Source of the DNA: Dysosmobacter sp. | GTDB taxonomy: Bacteria > Bacillota > Clostridia > Oscillospirales > Oscillospiraceae | Reading direction: 5' to 3' | DNA: 40,836 bases | Assembly: GCA_026169195.1 (NCBI GenBank) | Contig: JAPFEH010000005.1 | Location: forward strand, 1 to 40,836 | In this document: positions 22,484 through 30,767 of the stretch, one piece after another | Position numbering within the stretch: the first letter of the stretch is position 1 | Layout of the letters: every line of letters starts with the position of its first letter | The notes under the pieces: model-generated | The model's database searches: none | What the model was told of the DNA's origin: nothing | Seen by the model: only the letters and a program-made list of their open reading frames with translations | Made by a program: the position numbers and the translations under genes

Positions 22484-24694
22484 TCACTGCCCAAGCAGAT
22501 GCCAGTCGTCATCAGCATACTCACTGAAATCCCCCTCCGGCGAGCCTGCGGTTTCGCTGACGATGCAGATCAGCATATCAAAGGGGTCGATATTCGGGTC
22601 AAAGGCGATCAGGCTCTCCAGCATTTGTGGGATCTGCTGTTCCACAATGAACGGTTCCTCCTGCTCAAACCCCCGCACCAAATAGCGGGACTGGCCGCTT
22701 TCTGCATGGCAGACTTCGATTCGAAGGATCTTATCCTCGGTCAGCAGCACTTCACAAGAGACATTCCCTTCCCCATCAGAGCCTAAAAGAAATTCGCTGA
22801 TTGGAATGGAGGTATACAGATTGTTGGCGTATGCATCAAAGGAAGATACATCATGGGCACGCCACAGGGTTTCGGCTACTATGAGCGCATCCATGAGTGC
22901 ATCAGATACTGGAACACCATATTCGAACTCCTCATCTATCTCGGTAATGGTGATTCCGCTTTCCTCCAGATCTTCAGATGTATCATCGGATGGAGCCGAG
23001 ATAATCTCCATAGGAGTACCATCTTCGTAATACATCTTGACTTGACTGCTGTATGAGCCATTCTCCAAATTGTCCTCAACCTGAAGCTGCCCGCCGGGAT
23101 AGTAGGCTTGATACGGACCTTGGGCAACACCGTTCTCAAAGTTCATGTCGATTTGGAGCTGCCCGTGTGAGTAATATTGCTTGGCAGGACCGTGGAGGAC
23201 GCCCTCACAATAGGTCTGCTCTGTGAGGATATACCCCGTATCCGGGTCGTACTCTACCCAACGGCCATCCATCTCGCCATGTAGATAATTTCCCACATGG
23301 GTCACGCCGCCTGTCTCCGGATCATACTGCCGAGTCAGACCATGCCGCTCACCGTCTTCAAAATTGGCATAGTCGATCAGGATGCCTCCGGTGGTGTAGA
23401 GGGTAAACAGACCGTTTTGTTTTCCCTCTTTCCAGTGTCCGGTTTCTTTGACCGCCCCATCATAGTACACCACATCCAACCCATCCAGCAGGCCATCCTT
23501 ATACGAGTAGATGGAGAGCGAGCGTTCTGTATTGGATTTCATCCGCCCGGTGAAGGGTTTTCCGTCCTCCTCCCGAACGATGACACCATTCAGATTCGTA
23601 CACGCATCCTCTTGCGTGGCTGGAAGATAGCGGTAGAGTGCATGGAAGTTTTGATAAGTAACCACGCCAACCGCCAGAAGCAGTAAAATCACCTTCGAGG
23701 CGATGGGCAAAACCGGACCTGATGTGCCCATCATAGAAAACAGCCACCGGCTCAGGGTAGAAAAGACAAAGAAAAACAGCAGACCAGCAACTATTGACAC
23801 GAACTTTATCACCAAGGCCCTATTGATATGGGCGTCAAGGACCTGAGCCGGAGCGTCAGGGAGGTAGTAGATTTCCACTTCATCTCCTACGGAATATGTG
23901 TTATCTGATGAGGTTTTTTCAGGCAAACGGCCTTCCACCTCCAACCCATCCTCTGTCTGGAAGCGGACCACCTCGTAATAGGTGTATCGCAGGGCTTCCC
24001 GGGAGCTGTTTGTCCGGCGGGGCGGGGTCACAGCGGCAACCTGTGTTACTTCAGCAGTAGTCCTGACCCCCTGAATCCGCAGACCGGCCGCACGGCAAAC
24101 GGCCCCTGCACCCTGCAAAAAGAGATACAGAGCAAGCCATGCAAACAGCAGGGAGAACACCAGAAACACAGCAGTCATCACATTGCCCCTTTTCTTCTTT
24201 TTCGCCGGATACCCCTCAATGGCAGCTTCTATCTCATCCAGATCAGTCCGTGTCTGCACCGGCAAAACATCCGCAATCTCTGAGCGCAATTCCTCAATGT
24301 GCCGCTGACGATCCTGCCAGATTCCTTCCGCCTCCCATTTGGCGGTCAGACTTCTGGTGCGCCCTTGGATCGTTCCGGAATGGAGCGCATCCAAGGCAGA
24401 AAGAAGCTCATTCTTTGCCGCTTCATCTGTGGTAAATCCACATACCTTCTTCAGCGCATCAGGGACATCGATCAACCGGCCATAGCGGTTGAACTCAGAG
24501 AACAGTTCCGCAATGGTCAGATAGATCTCATCGAAATAGTCTGCGTTTTCCGGCACATCGTCCAGCAAAGAAACATCCCGGCAAAGGGCAAGCAATCCCT
24601 GCAAGGTCCATACCGGATTCTTTTGGGTTTCTTCCGCTAACACCTCCATTAACATCTGGAGGGCGCGGTGATCTGTTTGTTGATCGTAGTTCAT
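22484..24694 (-). CDS. Large membrane protein with DUF3592-like domain and MORN (YwqK-type) repeats
   Basis: This 736-residue protein is first in a three-gene operon. Visible parts in order are: a soluble N-terminus of ~170 residues (helical, acidic); a basic stretch AKKKKRGN and a membrane segment at ~178-200; a DUF3592-like domain (TAEVTQVAAV, YYEVVRFQTEDGLEVEGRLP, YSVGDEVEIYYLPDAPAQVLD) to ~290; two more membrane segments to ~365; about seven MORN-type repeats at ~395-560 with the pattern G-x-x-x-G-x-x-x-x-Y (for example GPYQAYYPGGQLQVEDNLENG); and a C-terminal domain of ~150 residues with no recognised family. MORN/YwqK repeats occur in secreted and contact-dependent proteins and in antitoxins. 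I recognise no enzyme motif. GGGGAGG precedes ATG 24694. Confidence 0.75.
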   Translation of the reverse strand: MNYDQQTDHRALQMLMEVLAEETQKNPVWTLQGLLALCRDVSLLDDVPENADYFDEIYLTIAELFSEFNRYGRLIDVPDALKKVCGFTTDEAAKNELLSALDALHSGTIQGRTRSLTAKWEAEGIWQDRQRHIEELRSEIADVLPVQTRTDLDEIEAAIEGYPAKKKKRGNVMTAVFLVFSLLFAWLALYLFLQGAGAVCRAAGLRIQGVRTTAEVTQVAAVTPPRRTNSSREALRYTYYEVVRFQTEDGLEVEGRLPEKTSSDNTYSVGDEVEIYYLPDAPAQVLDAHINRALVIKFVSIVAGLLFFFVFSTLSRWLFSMMGTSGPVLPIASKVILLLLAVGVVTYQNFHALYRYLPATQEDACTNLNGVIVREEDGKPFTGRMKSNTERSLSIYSYKDGLLDGLDVVYYDGAVKETGHWKEGKQNGLFTLYTTGGILIDYANFEDGERHGLTRQYDPETGGVTHVGNYLHGEMDGRWVEYDPDTGYILTEQTYCEGVLHGPAKQYYSHGQLQIDMNFENGVAQGPYQAYYPGGQLQVEDNLENGSYSSQVKMYYEDGTPMEIISAPSDDTSEDLEESGITITEIDEEFEYGVPVSDALMDALIVAETLWRAHDVSSFDAYANNLYTSIPISEFLLGSDGEGNVSCEVLLTEDKILRIEVCHAESGQSRYLVRGFEQEEPFIVEQQIPQMLESLIAFDPNIDPFDMLICIVSETAGSPEGDFSEYADDDWHLLGQ

Positions 24695-25031
24695 CTCTGT
24701 TCCTCCCCGTCAAACGAATATCCTGTAAAGAAAAACGTCCCACGGTACACTGTCACTTGGACAGGCTGACGCAGGGCGCGAAAAGACCGCACGGGAGACG
24801 CCACATCCGCCGGAGGATGTGGTCACTTCTTCCGACAAAACCAATTTTTCATATTTGAACAGAGCAGTCAGGGACTGCCCCGGTTTTCCTTCCATAGCAA
24901 GACCTCTGTGTACAGACTTCAAAATGGGGAGACTTTATTGTTTTATTATATCACATCATCCGCTTTCTTTGGAAGAGGGATTTGTTGCTTGGTTCGATGG
25001 CTGTTGTGTCTTTGATTGTAATTGTAATTTG
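24695..25031. other. Gap between the cassette and the transposase remnant
   Basis: No supported gene is seen. An 8-bp hairpin (24801-24808 with 24815-24822) lies in the presumed leader of the 736-residue gene. A 70-codon minus-strand frame ends in this leader (24710-24922), but it resembles no family and has no ribosome site. The rest is A/T-rich. Confidence 0.35.
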
Positions 25032-25595
25032 TCAAACATATTGGACAACAAACTTAACAGGAGAAAGCCAGCCCAACGATTTCATGGGAAAGTTGTTGGA
25101 GCGGCGGTTGTGGGCGGCAAGCTGCTTTGCAAAATCGTCCAGAGAGTAAAAGCTGTGACAGGAATAGAAACGCTTCTGGTTCTCCCTGTGGTTGCGTTCT
25201 GCCTTGCCGCTGCGCCGGGGCGTATAAGGTAGGATGCGTTTGTGCCGGACGCTCATTTGAACAGCTGTGGCTTCAAATAAAATTGGAGCGTCCCGCTTGC
25301 TGTTGGAAAAACAATTGGTGAATTCGTCGACGGAAGTGTACTGGGACAATTGCAGTTCAAGAGCAGTGATACAAAGGTGGGGAACCACCTTCACATCCGC
25401 GTGCCCCCACTGACCGGAATCGTCCATTTGCTCGCAGGGCGGTGCGCCAACTGCCCCATTCCAACAAGCCTTTCAGAAGTAGATGTACCACCGGCTTTTG
25501 TTGTACTTCCGGTCGGCACAGTTGACACCACATTTTTCCGCATACTTTATCATGGATTGCCGATATGCCATGTCCTATGTCATACTCTTACTCAT
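25032..25595 (-). pseudogene. IS481-like DDE transposase, decayed
   Basis: Reading the minus strand in one frame from ATG 25595 gives MSKSMT, then a TAG, then DMAYRQSMIKYAEKCGV and NKSRWYIYF, then a TGA, then a compressed stretch. After that comes the transposase C-terminus: DVKVVPHLCITALELQLSQY, RHKRILPYTPRRSGKAERNH and SLDDFAKQLAAHNRRSNNFP, ending LGWLSPVKFVVQYV. This is the integrase-core transposase of an IS481-like element. Two nonsense codons (25577-25575 and 25475-25473) and the loss of about half of the ~350 codons, including much of the DDE core, make it dead. I could not find its terminal repeats. It separates the DUF3592 cassette from the restriction system. Confidence 0.82.
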
Positions 25596-25706
25596 GAAGG
25601 ATCTGGTCTCCTCTCGTATAGATGCGGCCTTATCCTTCATCTTTTTTATTCAACTGTCCTACATGTATCCTCCTACACCAAATCGAAATTTTAGAAGAAC
25701 TGGACC

Positions 25707-25735
25707 TGGACAATTGTTTTGCGTTCTGCTATAAT
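25707..25735 (+). promoter_or_regulatory. Promoter of the cytosine methyltransferase gene
   Basis: TGGACA (25707-25712) and a perfect TATAAT (25730-25735), 17 bases apart, with a TGC extension before the -10 box, 32 bases upstream of the start. A strong promoter for the methyltransferase fits the need to protect DNA first. Confidence 0.75.
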
Positions 25736-25767
25736 AGGAGCAATAACAATAGACAAGGAGGTTTGCT

Positions 25768-27792
25768 ATGCCCACATTTATTGATATGTTTGCAGGAGCA
25801 GGTGGATTTAGTGAGGGCTTTTTGCAAGCAGAGTACAATGGTGCATACTATGATTTCCTCCTAGCGAGTGACATTAATCCCACTTGTGAAGTAACTCATG
25901 TAATGCGCTATAATCGTCAGCTTGGACTCAATACACAATTTTTGACCAAAGATATCTCTGATGCTGACTTTATCGAAACACTTCAGGCGAAGATCCATGA
26001 TACATTCGGCAATGTGAATATTGATGTTCTTGTTGGAGGCCCCCCGTGCCAATCCTTCAGCTTGGCTGGAGAGCGCAAAAAAAATGACAAAAAAGACGAC
26101 CTGTTTGCTTACTATCTAAAAGTGATTGAAGCAATCAGGCCAAAATATTTTGTTATGGAAAATGTTGCTGGTATTCTGACCAAGGATCATGGCAACATCA
26201 AAGAACGGATTTTGAAGGAAATCAAAAATATCGTTGACTATGATGCCTTAGCAGAATTAGTTCTAAACTGCGAGAAATTCATGCAGCCGAAAACTTATTC
26301 TGGTGAATCTGTTGTTGAGTATGAATTATGTCTCAAATTGCTGAAAGTTTGGATCGCACAGAATAAGCGTGCAGCAGAAAGAAGATCAGATTATACGAAG
26401 GTTGTTTCTTCTTTAGAACACACTGAATTGTCCGCCCAGCAAAAGGCGTTTGCACTTGATGCGTTGCTGAAAAGCAAAAACGATATTTCCAATCCGGATC
26501 TTGAAACGTTCTGTGCTGCACTGTCTTCGGAATTTGTCGACGCATACAGAAATAACAAAGAGATCCTTGAAGATGATAGAAATATCATTCGACAGGCTTT
26601 ACTCCTTGTTTCCCACCAGACCGATCTGGGCAATATCAGAAATCGCGTCATTCGCGAAATCAATGCATCTCATCTAAATCGAAGCAGTTATAAACAGCAG
26701 TTTGATGGCATGACTGATTCCTTAAGTATTGATTCCATTATTGAAGCCGCTGTGAAACAGTGCAACAAACTGATTACAGCGGCACAGGATACAAAATCTC
26801 TGGCGGCAACCAAAAAAGTTCGCCTTGGACTTGAAATCATCAACGAGGGTGTGTTTGCCACAATGCAGCGTCTGCTGAATCTCGTTTCCATCCATCAGCC
26901 CAGTCTTCACAGCAAGCTTACGGTCATTGCCAATAAAGTGGCATTATATAAAATCGAATCGCCGATCACACTGCTTTCTTCTGATTATGGTGTTCCGCAA
27001 AATCGTACTCGTGTAGTCTTTATCGGCTGCAGGAATGATCAAACGCTAATTACAAGGATCCCCCCCACTATAACCGACGAAGAAAAAGTCGGAGCAGCCG
27101 AGGCAATTGGCGATCTCGACTATATTAGAATCGGTGCGTGTGCAACCGACTACGATGAGGCCTTTTACCAGAAGCATCAAGCCTGCAAATACGGCGCTAT
27201 ATCAAGGACAAAGTTTGGTGTGCCGGCAGAGAAAGCTGATTCCGGAGATGAATGCCACACATATGCTGAGTGGAGCCGAAGAGGAAGACTAAACCCCGAA
27301 AGATTCCCCAGATTACAAGAAACGCTGCCGGTATATACTGCCGCCAACTCAATGGGAGACCTCAACGTTGCTGGCGAAAAATCCGCAGTTCTCCAAAACC
27401 ACGAAACATCAAAGCATAGTGCTGAGGTTCAAGCTCGATATGCATTGATTAGAAAATATGGTGATTACCATAGTGCCAAAGAAAGCGAGCCGGATAACCC
27501 TCTGCTCCAGACAAATAAACGCAACTACACCTGTTTAATGGCGGATAGACCCAGCACAACCGTGGTAACATTGCCGGACGATTTCACACATTATGCATCT
27601 AACCGTTCGTTGACCGTTCGAGAAATGGCAAGATTACAGTCCTTTGATGATAGCTTTGTCTTTCAGGGAAAGCGCACAACCGGCGGTGACCGACGCAAAC
27701 TCGAAACGCCGCAATACACACAGGTAGGAAATGCTGTCCCACCACTGATGGCTCACGCAATTGCACTGGAGATCCTTAAGAAAATCAAATAA
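25768..27792 (+). CDS. DNA (cytosine-5) methyltransferase of a type II restriction-modification system
   Basis: This 674-residue C5-cytosine methyltransferase has motif I DMFAGAGGFSEGF (6-18) for S-adenosylmethionine, motif IV GGPPCQSFS with catalytic Cys94, motif VI FVMENVAGIL (about 128-137), motif VIII DYGVPQNRTRVVFIG (406-420), motif IX RSLTVREMARLQSF (about 614-627) and motif X VGNAVPPLMAHAIA (near 653). Residues ~150-395, between motifs VI and VIII, are a ~245-residue helical, charged insert that most C5 methyltransferases lack. The target recognition region should lie at ~425-610. AAGGAGG stands before ATG 25768. It has its own promoter and terminator and is followed by a regulator and the endonuclease. 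The enzyme looks intact and protects host sites from the nuclease at 28438. Confidence 0.95.
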   Translation: MPTFIDMFAGAGGFSEGFLQAEYNGAYYDFLLASDINPTCEVTHVMRYNRQLGLNTQFLTKDISDADFIETLQAKIHDTFGNVNIDVLVGGPPCQSFSLAGERKKNDKKDDLFAYYLKVIEAIRPKYFVMENVAGILTKDHGNIKERILKEIKNIVDYDALAELVLNCEKFMQPKTYSGESVVEYELCLKLLKVWIAQNKRAAERRSDYTKVVSSLEHTELSAQQKAFALDALLKSKNDISNPDLETFCAALSSEFVDAYRNNKEILEDDRNIIRQALLLVSHQTDLGNIRNRVIREINASHLNRSSYKQQFDGMTDSLSIDSIIEAAVKQCNKLITAAQDTKSLAATKKVRLGLEIINEGVFATMQRLLNLVSIHQPSLHSKLTVIANKVALYKIESPITLLSSDYGVPQNRTRVVFIGCRNDQTLITRIPPTITDEEKVGAAEAIGDLDYIRIGACATDYDEAFYQKHQACKYGAISRTKFGVPAEKADSGDECHTYAEWSRRGRLNPERFPRLQETLPVYTAANSMGDLNVAGEKSAVLQNHETSKHSAEVQARYALIRKYGDYHSAKESEPDNPLLQTNKRNYTCLMADRPSTTVVTLPDDFTHYASNRSLTVREMARLQSFDDSFVFQGKRTTGGDRRKLETPQYTQVGNAVPPLMAHAIALEILKKIK

Positions 27793-27802
27793 TCCATAGG
27801 TG

Positions 27803-27843
27803 AAAAGAAGACAGATCAGCACACGCTGATCCGTCTTCTTTTT
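27803..27843 (+). terminator. Intrinsic terminator after the methyltransferase
   Basis: A long stem, AAAAGAAGAC plus GATCAGC (27803-27820) against GCTGATC plus GTCTTCTTTT (27825-27842), has one mismatch and loop ACAC, and ends in a T-run. It separates the methyltransferase transcript from the regulator-endonuclease transcript. Confidence 0.88.
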
Positions 27844-27892
27844 ACCCTTTTGAATAATATAAAAAAATCAATTCTAAACTGGTGTTATGTTG

Positions 27893-27898
27893 TATAAT
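27893..27898 (+). promoter_or_regulatory. -10 box of the regulator-endonuclease promoter
   Basis: A perfect TATAAT lies 30 bases before the regulator start. No -35 hexamer is seen at 16-18 bases, which suits a promoter that needs an activator, as in controller-protein (C) systems. I could not define a C-box. Confidence 0.5.
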
Positions 27899-27928
27899 GG
27901 TCCTAAAGCGAAAAAGAGGTGATGCACC

Positions 27929-28420
27929 ATGATTGCAGCGGACGCGAATGAATATCATGCAAATATTCTACAAACTTTTGGCCACAACGTCCAACGTGTC
28001 CGAAAAAGGAGGCAATATTCTTTCTCGCATATGGAGAAGCTGTCTGGGTATGGACGTCAATATATCTCGGCGTTGGAATTAGGAAAAAAGGATATTCAAT
28101 TCAGTACAGCGGTCAGAATAGCCCGTGCGCTTGATGTCCCTCTGGCAAAACTGTTCACGCGATCATTCGATAGTAACGCAGACGTTTTCGATGAAGCTTT
28201 TACAGAAGATGACTTTCTTTTGGTATTCAGTTCCAATGTCCGAAGGCATCTGATGGATCTGGGGAAAAAGGAAATCCACATTTACATCGAAACCGGCATG
28301 GACACTGCAACCATCAGCCGAATGCTGAACGCCCAAACACCGGATCCCCGTATTTCAACTCTAGTAAAAATTGCATTTGGAGCAGGGGCTGATTTGGATC
28401 AGCTATTAAGTAGAAGTTAA
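27929..28420 (+). CDS. XRE-family regulator with two HTH domains, probable controller of the restriction system
   Basis: 163 residues with two Cro/C1-type helix-turn-helix units. The first (about 15-65) shows GHNVQRVRKRRQYSFSHMEK and SGYGRQYISALELGKKDI; the second (about 100-160) shows SSNVRRHLMDLGKKEIHIYI and ETGMDTATISRMLNAQT. Ordinary controller proteins of restriction systems are single-domain proteins of 80-100 residues acting as dimers, so this looks like a tandem fusion. It starts behind AAAGAGGTGATG and is followed 17 bases later by the endonuclease, which fits C-R co-transcription. A role in delaying endonuclease expression until DNA is methylated is inferred from position. Confidence 0.82.
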   Translation: MIAADANEYHANILQTFGHNVQRVRKRRQYSFSHMEKLSGYGRQYISALELGKKDIQFSTAVRIARALDVPLAKLFTRSFDSNADVFDEAFTEDDFLLVFSSNVRRHLMDLGKKEIHIYIETGMDTATISRMLNAQTPDPRISTLVKIAFGAGADLDQLLSRS

Positions 28421-28437
28421 GGAGGCAATGTTGACCT

Positions 28438-29691
28438 ATGATTTTTGTTCCTTATCCGGATGAAGCAAGAGTGATCCATGAAATCCATCAAATCCGCAGT
28501 GACGAATACGCACTGCTGCGCCTGACCTACACTATGATTGACAAGAATAATCTGGATGCCAACGGTATTTTCAGAACACTTCTGCTAAATGCTGGGATCG
28601 TCGATTACGAGGCATTGGCTCATGGCGGCAATTATGGGATTACATCGACTGCGTTGTTTCTCCAAAAGTCCAAAACGGAGCAAATCAAGCTGAAATTTTA
28701 TCGGGTAAAGAATGACCGTGGTGATCGCCGCTTTTCAATTGAAACGATCAAGAGACGGTCTGCTGCCAGAGAAGTGAACGAGGGGGATCTCATATACATC
28801 TCCATCTTAAAAAAAGAAGATGGAAGCCCCTTAATCTATCTCATCAATCTGACGCACAACACTCCAGATTCCCAGACAATTCTCGATGCGTTAGGAAGCG
28901 ACTTGATCAGCCAAACGCTAGAACAAGTCAAGCCGAAGCTTCAGGAAATCCTTGAAGGTGGTTTTTACGATAATTCCAAAGGTACCGGAAAAATTGCACC
29001 TAAGGATGTCGGAGACACGCTGGAGGCGCTTCTGGGAATTGCAACCAACAATAGAGATGATGCCGACTATGAAGGCGTGATTGAAGTAAAGGCAAAGGGC
29101 AGATCTAGAACGTTGGATACATTGTTTACCCTCCGCCCTCATTTTGAAGGAACAGCCATCGAAGTCTATGAAAGCAATGATAGGCAGAGAGTCTCTGCTT
29201 TTACCAGATATTATGGCTATGATTCGGACAAACATCCCGGGTATAGCAGTCTATACATCACCATTGGTTCCTCGGATGCGCAGCAAAACAATCAGGGATT
29301 TTTCCTCGACGTAGACGAAGAGAATGCGCGAGTGAATCTAAAACACATGGACCCCAAAACGAAAAAAGTCGAGATTGCAGCATTTTGGCCTTTTGAAGAA
29401 TTGAAAAAACAGCTTTATCAGAAACATCCCGCTACACTATGGGTAAAAGCTGAGCATCGAGTTGTAAATGGCATGGTACAGTTCAAATACAATGAGATCG
29501 AGTTTTCCAGAGCACCGCAATTTACAACTTTTCTATCTCTGATTAAGGCTGGAAAAATCACTTATGACTGGAGAGGATACACCACTAAAGCTGGAAAGTA
29601 TACCGGCAAGAATCACGGTAACGCATGGAGAATCAGGCCAAATTGCAAGATAGAGTTGTTTGGCGAAATAGAGAGGATCTCGTTCCAGTAA
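28438..29691 (+). CDS. MvaI/BcnI-family type II restriction endonuclease
   Basis: 417 residues. The C-terminal two thirds match the MvaI/BcnI family: VGDTLEALLGIATNN leads into the PD-(D/E)xK-type site DYEGVIEVKAKG with Asp210, Glu216 and Lys218, then TLFTLRPHFEGTAIEVY, and the closing HGNAWRIRPNCKIELFGE is typical. MvaI and BcnI cut CCWGG and CCSGG as monomers, so a CC-N-GG-like site is a reasonable guess only. The N-terminal ~170 residues are an added domain I do not recognise. TAAGGAGG precedes the ATG, with a long 12-base spacer. It is paired with the methyltransferase and regulator upstream, and no break is visible, so the system is probably active. Confidence 0.88.
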   Translation: MIFVPYPDEARVIHEIHQIRSDEYALLRLTYTMIDKNNLDANGIFRTLLLNAGIVDYEALAHGGNYGITSTALFLQKSKTEQIKLKFYRVKNDRGDRRFSIETIKRRSAAREVNEGDLIYISILKKEDGSPLIYLINLTHNTPDSQTILDALGSDLISQTLEQVKPKLQEILEGGFYDNSKGTGKIAPKDVGDTLEALLGIATNNRDDADYEGVIEVKAKGRSRTLDTLFTLRPHFEGTAIEVYESNDRQRVSAFTRYYGYDSDKHPGYSSLYITIGSSDAQQNNQGFFLDVDEENARVNLKHMDPKTKKVEIAAFWPFEELKKQLYQKHPATLWVKAEHRVVNGMVQFKYNEIEFSRAPQFTTFLSLIKAGKITYDWRGYTTKAGKYTGKNHGNAWRIRPNCKIELFGEIERISFQ

Positions 29692-29810
29692 AGGACAGAC
29701 CATAAAAGGCTCATCGTCCTCTCTCATGCGGCTTGATGGTTTCAGCCATTTGCTTCTATTGGGGCAGCTTTTGGCAAAAAAGTTGAAATCGTCATAGGCA
29801 CGCAGAATAA

Positions 29811-29853
29811 ACCAAAAAGGATGTGAAATCAATGATTTCACATCCTTTTTGGT
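29811..29853. terminator. 21-bp perfect inverted repeat at the 3' end of tRNA-Arg
   Basis: Bases 29811-29831 and 29833-29853 are exact inverted repeats with one base between them. The right arm includes the CCA end and discriminator base of the tRNA gene, so on the minus strand the tRNA runs straight into a hairpin ending in a T-run. It most likely terminates the tRNA transcript and may also end the endonuclease transcript from the other side. Confidence 0.75.
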
Positions 29854-29926
29854 ACGCCGTGAGGGATTCGAACCCCCGGCCTTCTGGTCCGTAGCCAGAC
29901 GCTCTATCCAGCTGAGCTAACGGCGC
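29850..29926 (-). tRNA. tRNA-Arg (anticodon ACG)
   Basis: A 77-base cloverleaf including an encoded CCA: acceptor GCGCCGT pairs with ACGGCGT (one G-U pair), the anticodon stem TCTGG/CCAGA encloses CTACGGA with anticodon ACG (29892-29890), and the T loop GTTCGAATC is present. It reads CGU, and other CGN codons after conversion of A34 to inosine. The 3' end faces the restriction system, the position where integrases usually insert DNA. Confidence 0.96.
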
Positions 29927-29948
29927 ATGTCTCACAGACAGCTTATTC

Positions 29949-29977
29949 ATAATAGCACGGTTCTTTTTAAAATGCAA
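29949..29977 (-). promoter_or_regulatory. Promoter of tRNA-Arg
   Basis: On the minus strand TTGCAT (29977-29972) and TATTAT (29954-29949) are 17 bases apart and end 22 bases before the tRNA. Confidence 0.7.
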
Positions 29978-30076
29978 GTGTTTTTTTGAAAAAAAATCAA
30001 TTTTTTTCTGACACTTGTAAACACAACGGTCCTATGATAAAGTATTGCATGATAAAGAGAAGAAAGCGGTGGGTCT

Positions 30077-30682
30077 ATGGACAATTATCCCATTAAAAGC
30101 GTAACATTCGGCGGCTTTGATAAGCAGGACGTCATTCGATATATTGAAGAATCTGCCGGGAAGGCTGCTGCCGCCCAGCAAGCACTTCAGGCAGAAAACG
30201 AAACGCTCCAAAAACAGGTAGCAGAACTTTCAGAGGAACTCTCTTCTCTGCGGTCGCAGCTGGCCTCCCTTTCTGCAGAGCGGGACAGCCTGCAGGACTC
30301 TCTTCGGCAGGAAGCCGCTTCCCGGCAGCAGTTGGAAGCCCTGAAGCCGCTGGAAAAGGAAGTTGCCCGGCTGCGTCCGGATGCAGAAGCCTATGCCCAG
30401 TTCCGCGAGCGAATCGGCGCCATTGAATGTGAAGCGAGGAAGCGTGCTGCGGATTTGGAGCTTGCCACGGTAAGCCAACTGCAAAAAACCGTGGACTTGT
30501 TCCGTGAGCAATACCAAACTCTGATGAGCACCTTCTCCTCTACTGCCGATCATGTCAATGGTGAACTGCGGAAGGTGGAGGTCAATCTCACTCAGCTGCC
30601 CCGTGCCATGGATCAGGCCGGTACGGAGCTCAATGAGCTGGCCGCCCGGCTGGAGCACAGTCTGGAACACAATCAGCCATAA
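30077..30682 (+). CDS. DivIVA-like coiled-coil protein
   Basis: 201 residues. The N-terminus has the DivIVA/GpsB-like pattern (VTFGGFDKQDVIRYIEESAGK) that binds the membrane as a short helical dimer. It is followed by a long Glu/Gln/Leu/Ser coiled coil (about 30-115) and a second helical region that ends in a Leu-rich heptad stretch (LNELAARLEHSLEH). Such proteins place division or cell-wall enzymes at curved membranes. It stands alone, with a terminator after it. The upstream sequence holds CTGACA and TATGAT boxes with a long 19-base spacer, a weak promoter candidate. The exact partner is unknown. Confidence 0.72.
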   Translation: MDNYPIKSVTFGGFDKQDVIRYIEESAGKAAAAQQALQAENETLQKQVAELSEELSSLRSQLASLSAERDSLQDSLRQEAASRQQLEALKPLEKEVARLRPDAEAYAQFRERIGAIECEARKRAADLELATVSQLQKTVDLFREQYQTLMSTFSSTADHVNGELRKVEVNLTQLPRAMDQAGTELNELAARLEHSLEHNQP

Positions 30683-30710
30683 AAACGAAGCGCTTGTTCG
30701 CGCATACCCG

Positions 30711-30747
30711 AAGCAGCCGGTCATGGGATCTCCATGACCGGCTGCTT
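30711..30747. terminator. Bidirectional hairpin terminator
   Basis: A perfect 16-bp stem (30711-30726 with 30732-30747) with loop GATCT lies between the convergent DivIVA-like and PFL genes. The T-run on the plus side is short (TTGTTTCT). Confidence 0.8.
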
Positions 30748-30767
30748 GTTTCTCCAGTAAGTGCCAT

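Noticed and set aside
29692..29841. Minus-strand peptide between the endonuclease and the tRNA (part of the frame 29533-29841)
   Set aside because: No recognised family, no ribosome site, and it overlaps the endonuclease gene and the inverted repeat.
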